Assembly: GCA_902559355.1 (NCBI GenBank)
Contig: CACEHM010000005.1
Coordinates: forward strand, 1 to 64,000
Source of the DNA: an uncultured Gammaproteobacteria bacterium
GTDB lineage: Bacteria; Pseudomonadota; Gammaproteobacteria; GCA-002705445; GCA-002716945
DNA: 64,000 nucleotides
Direction of reading: 5' to 3'
A model generated the notes under the pieces. That model ran no database searches. It worked only from the letters and a program-made list of their open reading frames with translations, and had not been told where the DNA came from. The translations under genes were made by a program, and so were the position numbers. The first letter of the stretch is position 1. The number at the start of each line of letters is the position of its first letter. Of the stretch, positions 37,575 through 44,547 are shown piece after piece.

Positions 37575-38399
37575 ATGACTACTACTATCATTACTGGTGC
37601 CACATCAGGTATAGGTTTAGAGACTGCAAAAGGATTAGCCAAAGAAAAACATAAGTTAATTTTAGTCTCTCGCAATCTAAGTAAGCTCGAATCTACTAAG
37701 AAACTTCTTGATAGTGAGAACAATATAGACTGTGACATATATGAATATGATTTGTCTCTTATTAGAGATAATATTAACTTTTATGAGCTAATATTAAATA
37801 GATACAGTGATATTGACTTTCTGATTAATAATGTAGGTGCAATATTTATGAAAAGGGAGGAAACCATTGAAGGTTTAGAAAAAACATTTAGCTTAAATCA
37901 TATGAGCTATTTTGTTTTATCTAAACTATTTTCTCAACAAGGTAGCCCATTAAAAATCATTAATGTTAGTTCTGAGGCACATAGAAACATAAGTCTTGAT
38001 TTTCATGATCTTCAAAACAAGAAAAATTATAATGGCTGGTACTCATATAAGAGAAGTAAACTTGCTAATATTTATTTAACATATGAACTTCATGAAAGAC
38101 TTCTAAAATCCAAGTCAACCGTTAATTGTTTGCACCCCGGTGTTGTTAACACCAATTTTGCTAACGATAATGCATTGCCATTTAAGATAGTGGCGAGTTT
38201 GATTAAATACTTCGGAATATCACCTAAAGAAGGCTCTGAAACAATCATGTATCTTGTTAAAAACAATGATATAAGAAATGTATCAGGACTATACTTTAAG
38301 AAATGTATGCCTGTCAAATCATCACAGATCTCTCATAATCAAGAATATGGTTTAAAATTATGGGATTATAGCGAAGAAATTTTGTCAAAGTATTTATGA
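37575..38399 (+). CDS. Short-chain dehydrogenase/reductase
   Basis: This is a classical SDR oxidoreductase: NAD(P)-binding TGATSGIGLETAKGL, the NNVGA motif, the catalytic Ser in INVSSEAH, and YSYKRSKLAN supplying the Tyr-x-x-x-Lys pair. The C-terminal HPGVVNTNF is also typical. It resembles retinol-dehydrogenase/WW-domain-oxidoreductase-like SDRs, but the substrate is not determinable. It is four bases after ispA and overlaps the next lipoprotein gene (ATGA). Confidence 0.88.
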   Translation: MTTTIITGATSGIGLETAKGLAKEKHKLILVSRNLSKLESTKKLLDSENNIDCDIYEYDLSLIRDNINFYELILNRYSDIDFLINNVGAIFMKREETIEGLEKTFSLNHMSYFVLSKLFSQQGSPLKIINVSSEAHRNISLDFHDLQNKKNYNGWYSYKRSKLANIYLTYELHERLLKSKSTVNCLHPGVVNTNFANDNALPFKIVASLIKYFGISPKEGSETIMYLVKNNDIRNVSGLYFKKCMPVKSSQISHNQEYGLKLWDYSEEILSKYL

Positions 38400-38824
38400 A
38401 ATATTATTTATTATTAATTACTTTTATTTTATCTGCATGTGGTTCTAGAGTTTCAGGCCAATATAATTTTCCAATGAACATATATACCTATGATTCAAAT
38501 AAAAAAGAATTGTCTGCGGATTGTAAGTTGTACTCAGCTGAAACGAGGTTAAGTTTTGTAACACCACAAAAAATTAATTATCAAGCGAATTGTGGTCCAA
38601 TTAATATACTATGCAAGAGTGGGACTAAAGTTGGAGAGTTTGGATTAATGCCTAAACCCGAAAGCGAGATAGAGGTCAATACTATTTTAAGTACAGGTGC
38701 AGGTATTATATTTGATAGATTAGTTGACTCAACAACACCTTTTGGAATGTTTGTCAGATACACAAATGCTTTTGATAATTCAACATGTTTGATACCTAAA
38801 GAAATTAATATAATTCTAGATTAA
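38396..38824 (+). CDS. Putative lipoprotein, unknown function
   Basis: The 142-residue product starts MKYYLLLITFILSACGSR, a clear signal peptide with lipobox LSAC. The mature part has several cysteines (DCKLYSAE, NCGPINILCKSG, STCLIP) and a predicted beta-rich character. I recognise no family. It starts in an ATGA overlap with the SDR gene, so it is translated from the same mRNA. Confidence 0.68.
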   Translation: MKYYLLLITFILSACGSRVSGQYNFPMNIYTYDSNKKELSADCKLYSAETRLSFVTPQKINYQANCGPINILCKSGTKVGEFGLMPKPESEIEVNTILSTGAGIIFDRLVDSTTPFGMFVRYTNAFDNSTCLIPKEINIILD

Positions 38825-38861
38825 TACTTGTCTAACTATTTATCAGGTGTTAGCTTGAGAT

Positions 38862-39065
38862 ATGGCGATTATAATTGGTTCAATATTTTTTCTTGCAGTG
38901 GGATATTTTGCTTATACATTTGGACAGTGTGTTGCGAAATTTTCACGTTTAGATAAATTAATCAATAAAAAAGTATTTGGAGTAGCTTTCTTAGCTATCT
39001 ATATTAATTATGTCTATACAAATCAGGCAATGATCATAGATGCATTTATGGCACCACTCAGATAA
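38862..39065 (+). CDS. Small membrane protein, unknown
   Basis: The 67-residue product has one strong N-terminal transmembrane helix (MAIIIGSIFFLAVGYFAYTF), a basic stretch (KFSRLDKLINKK) and a second hydrophobic stretch (VFGVAFLAIYINYVYT). It has no recognised family. It is convergent with the MORN gene, overlapping its end by 8 bases. Confidence 0.55.
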   Translation: MAIIIGSIFFLAVGYFAYTFGQCVAKFSRLDKLINKKVFGVAFLAIYINYVYTNQAMIIDAFMAPLR

Positions 39066-39465
39066 TTTTTAGAACTTTGACTAGCCAATAAATCACAAAC
39101 GAGAGCATAGCTCCGATTACAACTATATTTATTAAAGAAGTAATAAACTTATATTCTTGAACTTCTGAATTGTTATCTTTGTTTAAAAATGCCCCATTGA
39201 CCCATGTGCCGTTATATATCCTTCCATCAGCATAAGTCCATTGCCCATCACCAACAGGTTTTCCTTTATCGAAGTTGCCGGTATATATTTTCCCGTTAGG
39301 AAATGTATTGATACCAAATCCATGAGGCTTGTCATTTTTCCAGTCACCCTCATAAGATCTATTATTTCTCGTTGTCAATATTCCTTTCCCATGTTTAAGG
39401 CCATTTTTGATTTCACCTTTATAAATATCACCATTTGGCAGTGTTTTCGTTACAGATTTGCTCAT
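39058..39465 (-). CDS. MORN-repeat protein with C-terminal membrane anchor
   Basis: The N-terminal two thirds is a run of four MORN repeats, each of the Y-x-G-x-(W/F)-x-(N/D)-G-x-x-x-G-x-G type: GDIYKGEIKNGLKHGKG, RSYEGDWKNDKPHGFG, GKIYTGNFDKGKPVGDG and GRIYNGTWVNG. A single transmembrane helix (LINIVVIGAMLSFVIYWLVK) closes the protein, so it is a C-terminally anchored membrane protein. MORN repeats bind lipids or proteins; the role here is unknown. Confidence 0.85.
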   Translation of the reverse strand: MSKSVTKTLPNGDIYKGEIKNGLKHGKGILTTRNNRSYEGDWKNDKPHGFGINTFPNGKIYTGNFDKGKPVGDGQWTYADGRIYNGTWVNGAFLNKDNNSEVQEYKFITSLINIVVIGAMLSFVIYWLVKVLKII

Positions 39466-39561
39466 ATCACCTCATCTCTCATAATTATATCTTATACCTC
39501 AATTATTTGTTCTTCAGTAAATAGATTTGACAATGGTATCCGGATACCACAATATAGAGTC

Positions 39562-39741
39562 ATGAGTATGAAATATTATAAAAGCCTTGAGAATAGTGAC
39601 TATTACCAAAAGAATAAGGCAAATATTCTTGGAAAGAGGAGAGAATATTATCTTCAAAATAAGGAGTTAATATTAGAGAAGAAAAAGAAAAGATATTTAC
39701 TAGTAAAAATAAATAAAGAGGTTTCGCGTGAGCAAAATTGA
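39562..39741 (+). CDS. Possible small basic Tyr/Lys-repeat protein
   Basis: A 59-codon frame from the ATG at 39562 encodes a very basic peptide with an approximate repeat YYxxNKxxILxKxxxxYxxxxK (YYQKNKANILGKRREYYL, then QNKELILEKKKKRYLLVK). Similar Tyr-Lys-Asn repeats occur at the N-termini of some phage and algal-virus endonucleases. It overlaps the next gene by 14 bases. It may be real, but low-complexity AT-rich sequence can give such frames by chance. Confidence 0.4.
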   Translation: MSMKYYKSLENSDYYQKNKANILGKRREYYLQNKELILEKKKKRYLLVKINKEVSREQN

Positions 39742-40384
39742 AAAATCCTATTGGGATATTGGTCTAGAAAATTTCATGAAGTTTATTGACGAACATGGGC
39801 ATCCATTCGTGCCTGTTAGGCAAGAAGGCAAGACAAGTGTTGATGATGGAGATGGATTTAAAGCCTACACTTATGGCACTGGAAGAGATGGTGAGCCATT
39901 TTTACTTGGTAGATGGGTTGCCTATGCAAGAAGGGTCATGAAAAACCATCTAAAAAAGCCAACACCAATATCAGTCAAAAGAAAAACTGATCTTGAAACA
40001 TGCGGTTTTATGTACGAAACAGATATTAGACAGTTATTAATAGGAGATATAAAAGAAAATGCTTATAAGATTGATGCGTTTATAAAACAAGTTTCTTTAA
40101 TAATTTCAAAAAAACTTAAAGGAAAGCATAATGAGTTCTCTCTAGAAAGATATTTTTGGAGGGAAATGAGCAAAGAAGTTCATGATTTTGATGATGAGAT
40201 AGAACCAGCACATGAATACAAATTCCCAGATTCCAAAAGAGATGAATTATCCCAAAAGCTTAAGGATTATCAGATAGCAATAGTTGGATTAGAAAATGCT
40301 CAAATACAAATAAAAAAAATTAAAAGCGATATAAGATCTATTCTATCAAGTCCTGAAAGATACTATGTTGAGGACCCATCATAA
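39728..40384 (+). CDS. Protein with one N-terminal helicase-associated (HA) domain
   Basis: The first 100 residues match the helicase-associated domain pattern: W-x4-L-x2-F (YWDIGLENFMKF), HGHPFVPV, LLGRWVAYARRVMKN, and an ending with ISVKRKTDLETCGFMYE. HA domains usually occur in tandem at the end of superfamily 2 helicases; here a single copy stands without a helicase. The remaining 120 residues are charged and helical and end in a coiled coil. The start is GTG at 39728 with AGAGG upstream. It is the first clear gene of the accessory pocket. Confidence 0.65.
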   Translation: MSKIEKSYWDIGLENFMKFIDEHGHPFVPVRQEGKTSVDDGDGFKAYTYGTGRDGEPFLLGRWVAYARRVMKNHLKKPTPISVKRKTDLETCGFMYETDIRQLLIGDIKENAYKIDAFIKQVSLIISKKLKGKHNEFSLERYFWREMSKEVHDFDDEIEPAHEYKFPDSKRDELSQKLKDYQIAIVGLENAQIQIKKIKSDIRSILSSPERYYVEDPS

Positions 40385-40396
40385 CATTAGGAGAAT

Positions 40397-40666
40397 ATGA
40401 TAATGACGATAGACCATCAAAATATAGACATCATTAAGTTCATTGATTTTATTCAAATGATGCATGGTGCAGCTACTTATTATCAAGATATTGGGAAAAA
40501 ACCTCATGAATTTATTAAAGAGTCAAACATATCAGATATTGAGTCTTATGTTTTACAATCTCATCACCTGAGATCATTGGATGATATTACTTGGGGCGAA
40601 GCCATGAACATCGTTTTGACGAAAAAATTTCCCACCTTCTTTTCAGATTATGGTGACATGCAATGA
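40397..40666 (+). CDS. Small unknown protein A, paralogue of the protein at 40811
   Basis: I recognise no family. The core of the 89 residues, GAATYYQDIGKKPHEFIKES followed later by DDITWGEAMNIVL, parallels SVAARFEEEGKSIEDWLRHE and RKLTWGAAINLVI in the second small gene 144 bases further on, so the two are diverged copies. AGGAG lies before the ATG at 40397; an ATG at 40403 is equally possible. It is soluble and acidic. Confidence 0.6.
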   Translation: MIMTIDHQNIDIIKFIDFIQMMHGAATYYQDIGKKPHEFIKESNISDIESYVLQSHHLRSLDDITWGEAMNIVLTKKFPTFFSDYGDMQ

Positions 40667-40821
40667 ATTATATAAATAAAATGCTAGGGTCAAAAAATAT
40701 CGCTATTCTCTCTATGATCCTAGCAGAACAGTTTGTACCTCCGTTAGTTACGGCCTATGAGTTTTTGTTGTTTCCTCATAGGCTAAACGAGGTTTTTTTT
40801 GGGAAATATCATGACAGATAG
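40663..40821 (+). CDS. Possible 52-aa leader-like ORF spanning a terminator hairpin
   Basis: An ATG at 40663 overlaps the stop of the previous gene (ATGA) and a GGTGA lies before it. The frame encodes MNYINKMLGSKNIAILSMIL, followed by a hydrophobic stretch and an end in FFGKYHDR. The strong hairpin and T-run at 40738-40800 fall inside the frame, so ribosome movement through it could influence the terminator. It may equally be a chance frame. Confidence 0.3.
   Translation: MNYINKMLGSKNIAILSMILAEQFVPPLVTAYEFLLFPHRLNEVFFGKYHDR
40738..40800 (+). terminator. Strong intrinsic terminator
   Basis: The inner stem is 9 bp and perfect (GCCTATGAG at 40753-40761 with CTCATAGGC at 40775-40783). It is extended by complementary flanks TTAG/CTAA and CCTC/GAGG, followed at once by eight T residues (40793-40800). 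It stands between the two paralogous small genes and ends only about ten bases before the start of the second. Confidence 0.88.
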
Positions 40822-41062
40822 ACATTATGTTTATGGATGCTCTCAACTTCTTAAGAACCTTCGTGATTTGATATCTGTAGCCGCAAGGTTTGAGGAAGAG
40901 GGTAAATCAATTGAAGACTGGCTTAGACATGAGGGTTATAAAAATATACATGCATCAAGAAGAAAGCTTACATGGGGCGCGGCTATTAACTTAGTTATCA
41001 TCCGTCAGACAAAACAGCTTTTAAGAATTAGAGAAGATAGCATGGCCGATTGGCCTTTTTAA
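40811..41062 (+). CDS. Small unknown protein B, paralogue of the protein at 40397
   Basis: This soluble 83-residue protein starts MTDRHYVYGCSQLLKNLRDL and contains the shared core described for its paralogue (EEEGKSIEDWL and LTWGAAINLVI). I took the ATG at 40811; a TTG at 40799 sits inside the terminator T-run. No good ribosome binding site is visible. With no room for a promoter after the terminator, expression should depend on readthrough. Confidence 0.58.
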   Translation: MTDRHYVYGCSQLLKNLRDLISVAARFEEEGKSIEDWLRHEGYKNIHASRRKLTWGAAINLVIIRQTKQLLRIREDSMADWPF

Positions 41063-41096
41063 ACGAATTAAAAATAATCTATTAGAGGTAAAACTG

Positions 41097-42275
41097 ATGA
41101 GAAAAAATATACATGATGACAGATGCTACCATTGCGGACAGACTCTTACTCCTGAAGCTAGAGAGCATTTAGATAAGATTGGAGGATTATTAGCCAGAAC
41201 ACCAGAACAAGAAGAAGCTGATAGAAAAGCTGAAGCAAAGAGAATAGAGGATTTAGCTGATGAAAGATATCAGGCTAAACTCAAAGAGAATGAAAAAACA
41301 CCAGAACAAGAAGAAGCTGAGAAAAAGGAAATTAAGCAGACAATAGAAGCTGCTGAAAGTTCCGGATATAAGAGTGGTGTACGTTCTGTACAAGAGCAAC
41401 TCGATGTAAAGATTAAAGAAGAGGCAGATATGAAGAAACAAATAAATGAACTTAAAGCTTCAGTAGCGGCACTATCCAATACTAAAGGTGTATCAGGAGA
41501 ACTTATTGGTAATCTTCAGGATCAAAAGTTATTTGATATTCTTGTTGGTTTATACCCTGATGATGAGTTTAAGGATTTTGGTATTGGTGAACCCGGAGCA
41601 GACATATTACATACTATTTTTCATAATGGTAAATCATGTGGAAGTATTACATGGGAAAGCAAAAGAATGGAGCCTCATAAAAGCTTTAAAGAGACTGAGT
41701 GGATAAGCAAATTGATGAAAGATAAGCTGGAAAACAAATCCAGCATAGCAGTAATTGTGGCTAATAAGTACCCACACAAAAAAGATAAACTGTCAGGCGT
41801 AGAACTAGATTATCCACAATCTTGTTTAATAGAAGATTTTGGTTACTGGTACTGCTCTACAATTCCTCACAACATACAAATGCTATCTTTTGCATTGAGA
41901 CAGCAAATTATAGCACAAGCTTCAAATCTAATTTATAAAGATCAATTAAGCGTTAGTGAAGAAGTCATGAACTTTGTTTGTGGCGAAGAATCAAGAGCAA
42001 TATCGGATAAAGTTACCCTTCATAATAGCAAAACAGACGTGCACAGACAAAAGGTATTGAAACTCCAACAGGAAGCTATAAAAAATGCAGTTGACACTAT
42101 TGGAACGTTGAATAAATACGATGCCGAATGTCAAGATGTACTTGATTTACAGAGTAGGTTTATCAATTCATTATTTAAGATTACGAATCAAACAGATAAT
42201 TTAATTGAGAGTTCTCCACATAAAGAGCCCTTGGTAATAGATAACCCTACTAAGAAATCTAGAAGCGTTAAATAA
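41097..42275 (+). CDS. DUF2130 protein with N-terminal Cys knuckle and coiled coil
   Basis: The domain order is a short CYHC knuckle (Cys10, Cys13) in DDRCYHCGQTLTPEAREHL, a long charged coiled coil to about residue 125, then the DUF2130 core: FKDFGIGEPGADILHTIF, CGSITWESKRMEPHKSF and SSIAVIVANKYP, with a helical tail. The core shows Asp169 and a Glu187-x-Lys189 pair, resembling a PD-(D/E)xK nuclease site. This is my inference from pattern. The function is unknown. AGAGG precedes the ATG. Confidence 0.75.
   Translation: MRKNIHDDRCYHCGQTLTPEAREHLDKIGGLLARTPEQEEADRKAEAKRIEDLADERYQAKLKENEKTPEQEEAEKKEIKQTIEAAESSGYKSGVRSVQEQLDVKIKEEADMKKQINELKASVAALSNTKGVSGELIGNLQDQKLFDILVGLYPDDEFKDFGIGEPGADILHTIFHNGKSCGSITWESKRMEPHKSFKETEWISKLMKDKLENKSSIAVIVANKYPHKKDKLSGVELDYPQSCLIEDFGYWYCSTIPHNIQMLSFALRQQIIAQASNLIYKDQLSVSEEVMNFVCGEESRAISDKVTLHNSKTDVHRQKVLKLQQEAIKNAVDTIGTLNKYDAECQDVLDLQSRFINSLFKITNQTDNLIESSPHKEPLVIDNPTKKSRSVK
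41198..41320 (+). repeat. 24-base direct repeat inside the DUF2130 coiled coil
   Basis: Bases 41198-41221 and 41297-41320 are identical (AACACCAGAACAAGAAGAAG then CTGA), exactly 99 bases (33 codons) apart, and encode TPEQEEA twice. The in-frame spacing suggests an internal duplication of one coiled-coil segment followed by divergence of the middle. Confidence 0.8.
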
Positions 42276-42290
42276 TCAGTATCACAATTA

Positions 42291-42443
42291 ATGCTTTATG
42301 TATGTGATGAGTTGCCTGATATGCTTCAGGCGTTCATCTTTATATCATTAGTTATATTTTTTTGGATGCTATCTTATAGAAGTTTTAGTTTTACAGGTAT
42401 AACAAAAAAACAATCTCGTAGTCTATATTTACTCGGTTTTTGA
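42291..42443 (+). CDS. Possible 50-aa single-helix membrane protein
   Basis: The 193-base gap after the DUF2130 gene holds one frame starting MLYVCDELPDMLQAFIFISL and running through VIFFWMLSYRSF to a basic tail and TGA. It has one convincing hydrophobic helix and no ribosome binding site. Apart from this I see nothing else in the gap. Confidence 0.3.
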   Translation: MLYVCDELPDMLQAFIFISLVIFFWMLSYRSFSFTGITKKQSRSLYLLGF

Positions 42444-42468
42444 TAAATGTAATCAACAAAATGTAAAA

Positions 42469-44547
42469 TTATACTTTCTTGATTTGAGCTAGGACTGTAT
42501 AAAAGATTGGACCATCACCCATATCTGTTAAGTCTTGAGAGTTAAGTGCATTGGCATTGAGACCGTTTTTGACCAGTGAACCCCTATATTGTTTTTGTGT
42601 AGAGGCCACACCCTCAAGCATTGAATCTTTAATGATTGCATGTGCAAAGGTTTCACCCACATCATTAAAAACTTTACATAGATCGCCATCTTTAATTTTT
42701 CTTTTTTTTGCATCAATAGAGGATATTTCAATAGTAGGTCGTGATGCCATATTTCTTAATCTTTCAACTGGTACAAATGAATTTCCAATAAATTGATGTG
42801 TTGCAGGGCTTAATATTTGAATAGGGTATTTTTTTTTAATTTCTGACTTTTTGAATTCTTCAGTGTAAGAAGGATAAGCACCTAGCCCAATCTTTTTTGT
42901 ATCTTCAGAATAAATTTGTATTTTTTTATCTTTAGTGGGCCACCCCGTTTTTAAATAATTGCGCCTTGGATTATTTACATCCCCTTTGACCCAACCATTT
43001 TTTTTGAGTTTTTCATATGTCACACCTTTGAACAAAGGATTATGCTTAGGATCAATCATATTTTTTATCATACTTTCATCAGATTCTCTGAAGCACTTAT
43101 CTTTGTATCCCATGTGTTTTGCCAAATCTCTAAATAGATCCTGATTTGATTTACTCTCACCTAATGGCTTTATAGCTTGTTGAGTAAGGCTAAAATAATA
43201 ATGACCATATGGTGCATGAAGATCTGTGTGTTCAAGTTGAGTATCGGCAGGCAATACCACATCAGCATACATGCAGCTATCAGTCCAAAAAGTATCATGA
43301 ACAACTGTAAATAAATCTTTTCTTTTTAACCCATCCCTAACGTTACTGCTATCAGGTGTACAATTTGCAATATCAGAATTCCAAACAAACAAATGTTTAA
43401 TTGGAGGGTCAAGATTCTTATCATTTAGTGCTTTTCCAATTTGGACCATGTTAATACTTCTAGGTTTTTTGTTTTCTAAAAGGTCAGGCCTTTGCAATTT
43501 TTGTAAATCAACATTCCACATCTCTTCAATAGAACCCACAAAACATCCCGACTCTTTATGTTTCCATGCACCTGTTATTGCCGGCAATATCATAATTGTT
43601 CTTGTCATCATGCCACCATTTCTGTGTCTATTGAGCCCGTAGTTTGGCCTTATATAACTTCTTTTTGCTTTTGCGTATTCGTATGCTAGTTTTTTGATAT
43701 CAGTCTGTTTGAGACCTGTTATCTTTGCTACTTTACTAAGTGTATATTTTGGTAGCTCATTTTTAATAAAGTCTTCAGAACCCGAAGTATGTTTTTTTAA
43801 AAAAGCTTTATCGTGCAGATTATTTTTTACAATTTCATTCATCATGCCAAGTGCCAATGCAGAATCTGTTCCAGGCTTAGGCTGTAGATGCCAGTGGCAC
43901 ATTACACTTGTTCTGGTCTCTCTTGGATCTATACAAACTATTTTTGCTCCATTTTTTTTTGCTTCTTCTAAAAAAGGAACCATATGCACGTGTGTTGAAG
44001 CCACATTCGTACCCCATAAAATTATGTAATCATTTTTAGGTACTTCATCTATTGCAGGACCACATGCTGCGCCGTATGTATAAATACCAGCTGTTGATGC
44101 TGCTGCAATGCAAATTGTTCTTCCAAGTCTCGCAGCACCAACTTTATTCCAAAATCTTTCAGACATACCCCAATATCCAAGCATACCGAGTGTCCCAGAA
44201 TATGAATAAGGCTGAATAGAATCACCCCCGTACTCTTTTAGATTTTTATTAATATTTTGACTAATAAGTTTTAATACATAGTCCCATGAAACTTTTTTAA
44301 ATTTACCTTTTTTACCTTTTGGTCCAACTCGAACATGAGGGTACAAAATTCTATTTTTGTTATAGACAAGATCTAAGTAGTGATTAACTTTATTACAAAG
44401 AAAACCTTTTGTAATTGGGTGCTCTTCGTTACCTCTTAATTTAACTGCCTTACCAGTTGATTTATCGACAGTGACTACCAATGAACAAGTATCAGGACAG
44501 TCATGAGGACAGGTAACATTTATATCTTTGAATTTAGGCTGACGCAT
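42469..44547 (-). CDS. Molybdopterin-dependent oxidoreductase (DMSO reductase superfamily), cytoplasmic
   Basis: This large catalytic subunit has an N-terminal 4Fe-4S site (Cys13, Cys17, Cys21 in CPHDCPDTC, and Cys51) and bis-MGD-binding blocks such as IILWGTNVASTHVHMVPFLE, DPRETRTS and PGTDSALALGMMNEIV. At the position of the molybdenum ligand I see Cys146 in LGRTICIAAAS, as in formate dehydrogenase and thiosulfate/polysulfide reductases. It has no Tat signal, so it is cytoplasmic. It overlaps by 14 bases the FAD/Fe-S gene upstream. The substrate is unknown; formate or an organic electron donor is possible. Confidence 0.88.
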   Translation of the reverse strand: MRQPKFKDINVTCPHDCPDTCSLVVTVDKSTGKAVKLRGNEEHPITKGFLCNKVNHYLDLVYNKNRILYPHVRVGPKGKKGKFKKVSWDYVLKLISQNINKNLKEYGGDSIQPYSYSGTLGMLGYWGMSERFWNKVGAARLGRTICIAAASTAGIYTYGAACGPAIDEVPKNDYIILWGTNVASTHVHMVPFLEEAKKNGAKIVCIDPRETRTSVMCHWHLQPKPGTDSALALGMMNEIVKNNLHDKAFLKKHTSGSEDFIKNELPKYTLSKVAKITGLKQTDIKKLAYEYAKAKRSYIRPNYGLNRHRNGGMMTRTIMILPAITGAWKHKESGCFVGSIEEMWNVDLQKLQRPDLLENKKPRSINMVQIGKALNDKNLDPPIKHLFVWNSDIANCTPDSSNVRDGLKRKDLFTVVHDTFWTDSCMYADVVLPADTQLEHTDLHAPYGHYYFSLTQQAIKPLGESKSNQDLFRDLAKHMGYKDKCFRESDESMIKNMIDPKHNPLFKGVTYEKLKKNGWVKGDVNNPRRNYLKTGWPTKDKKIQIYSEDTKKIGLGAYPSYTEEFKKSEIKKKYPIQILSPATHQFIGNSFVPVERLRNMASRPTIEISSIDAKKRKIKDGDLCKVFNDVGETFAHAIIKDSMLEGVASTQKQYRGSLVKNGLNANALNSQDLTDMGDGPIFYTVLAQIKKV

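Noticed and set aside
39241-39561. Plus-strand frame continuing upstream of the small basic ORF
   Set aside because: This part is the antisense of the MORN repeats, whose minus-strand protein is clearly real. Only the part after 39562 is kept as a possible gene.
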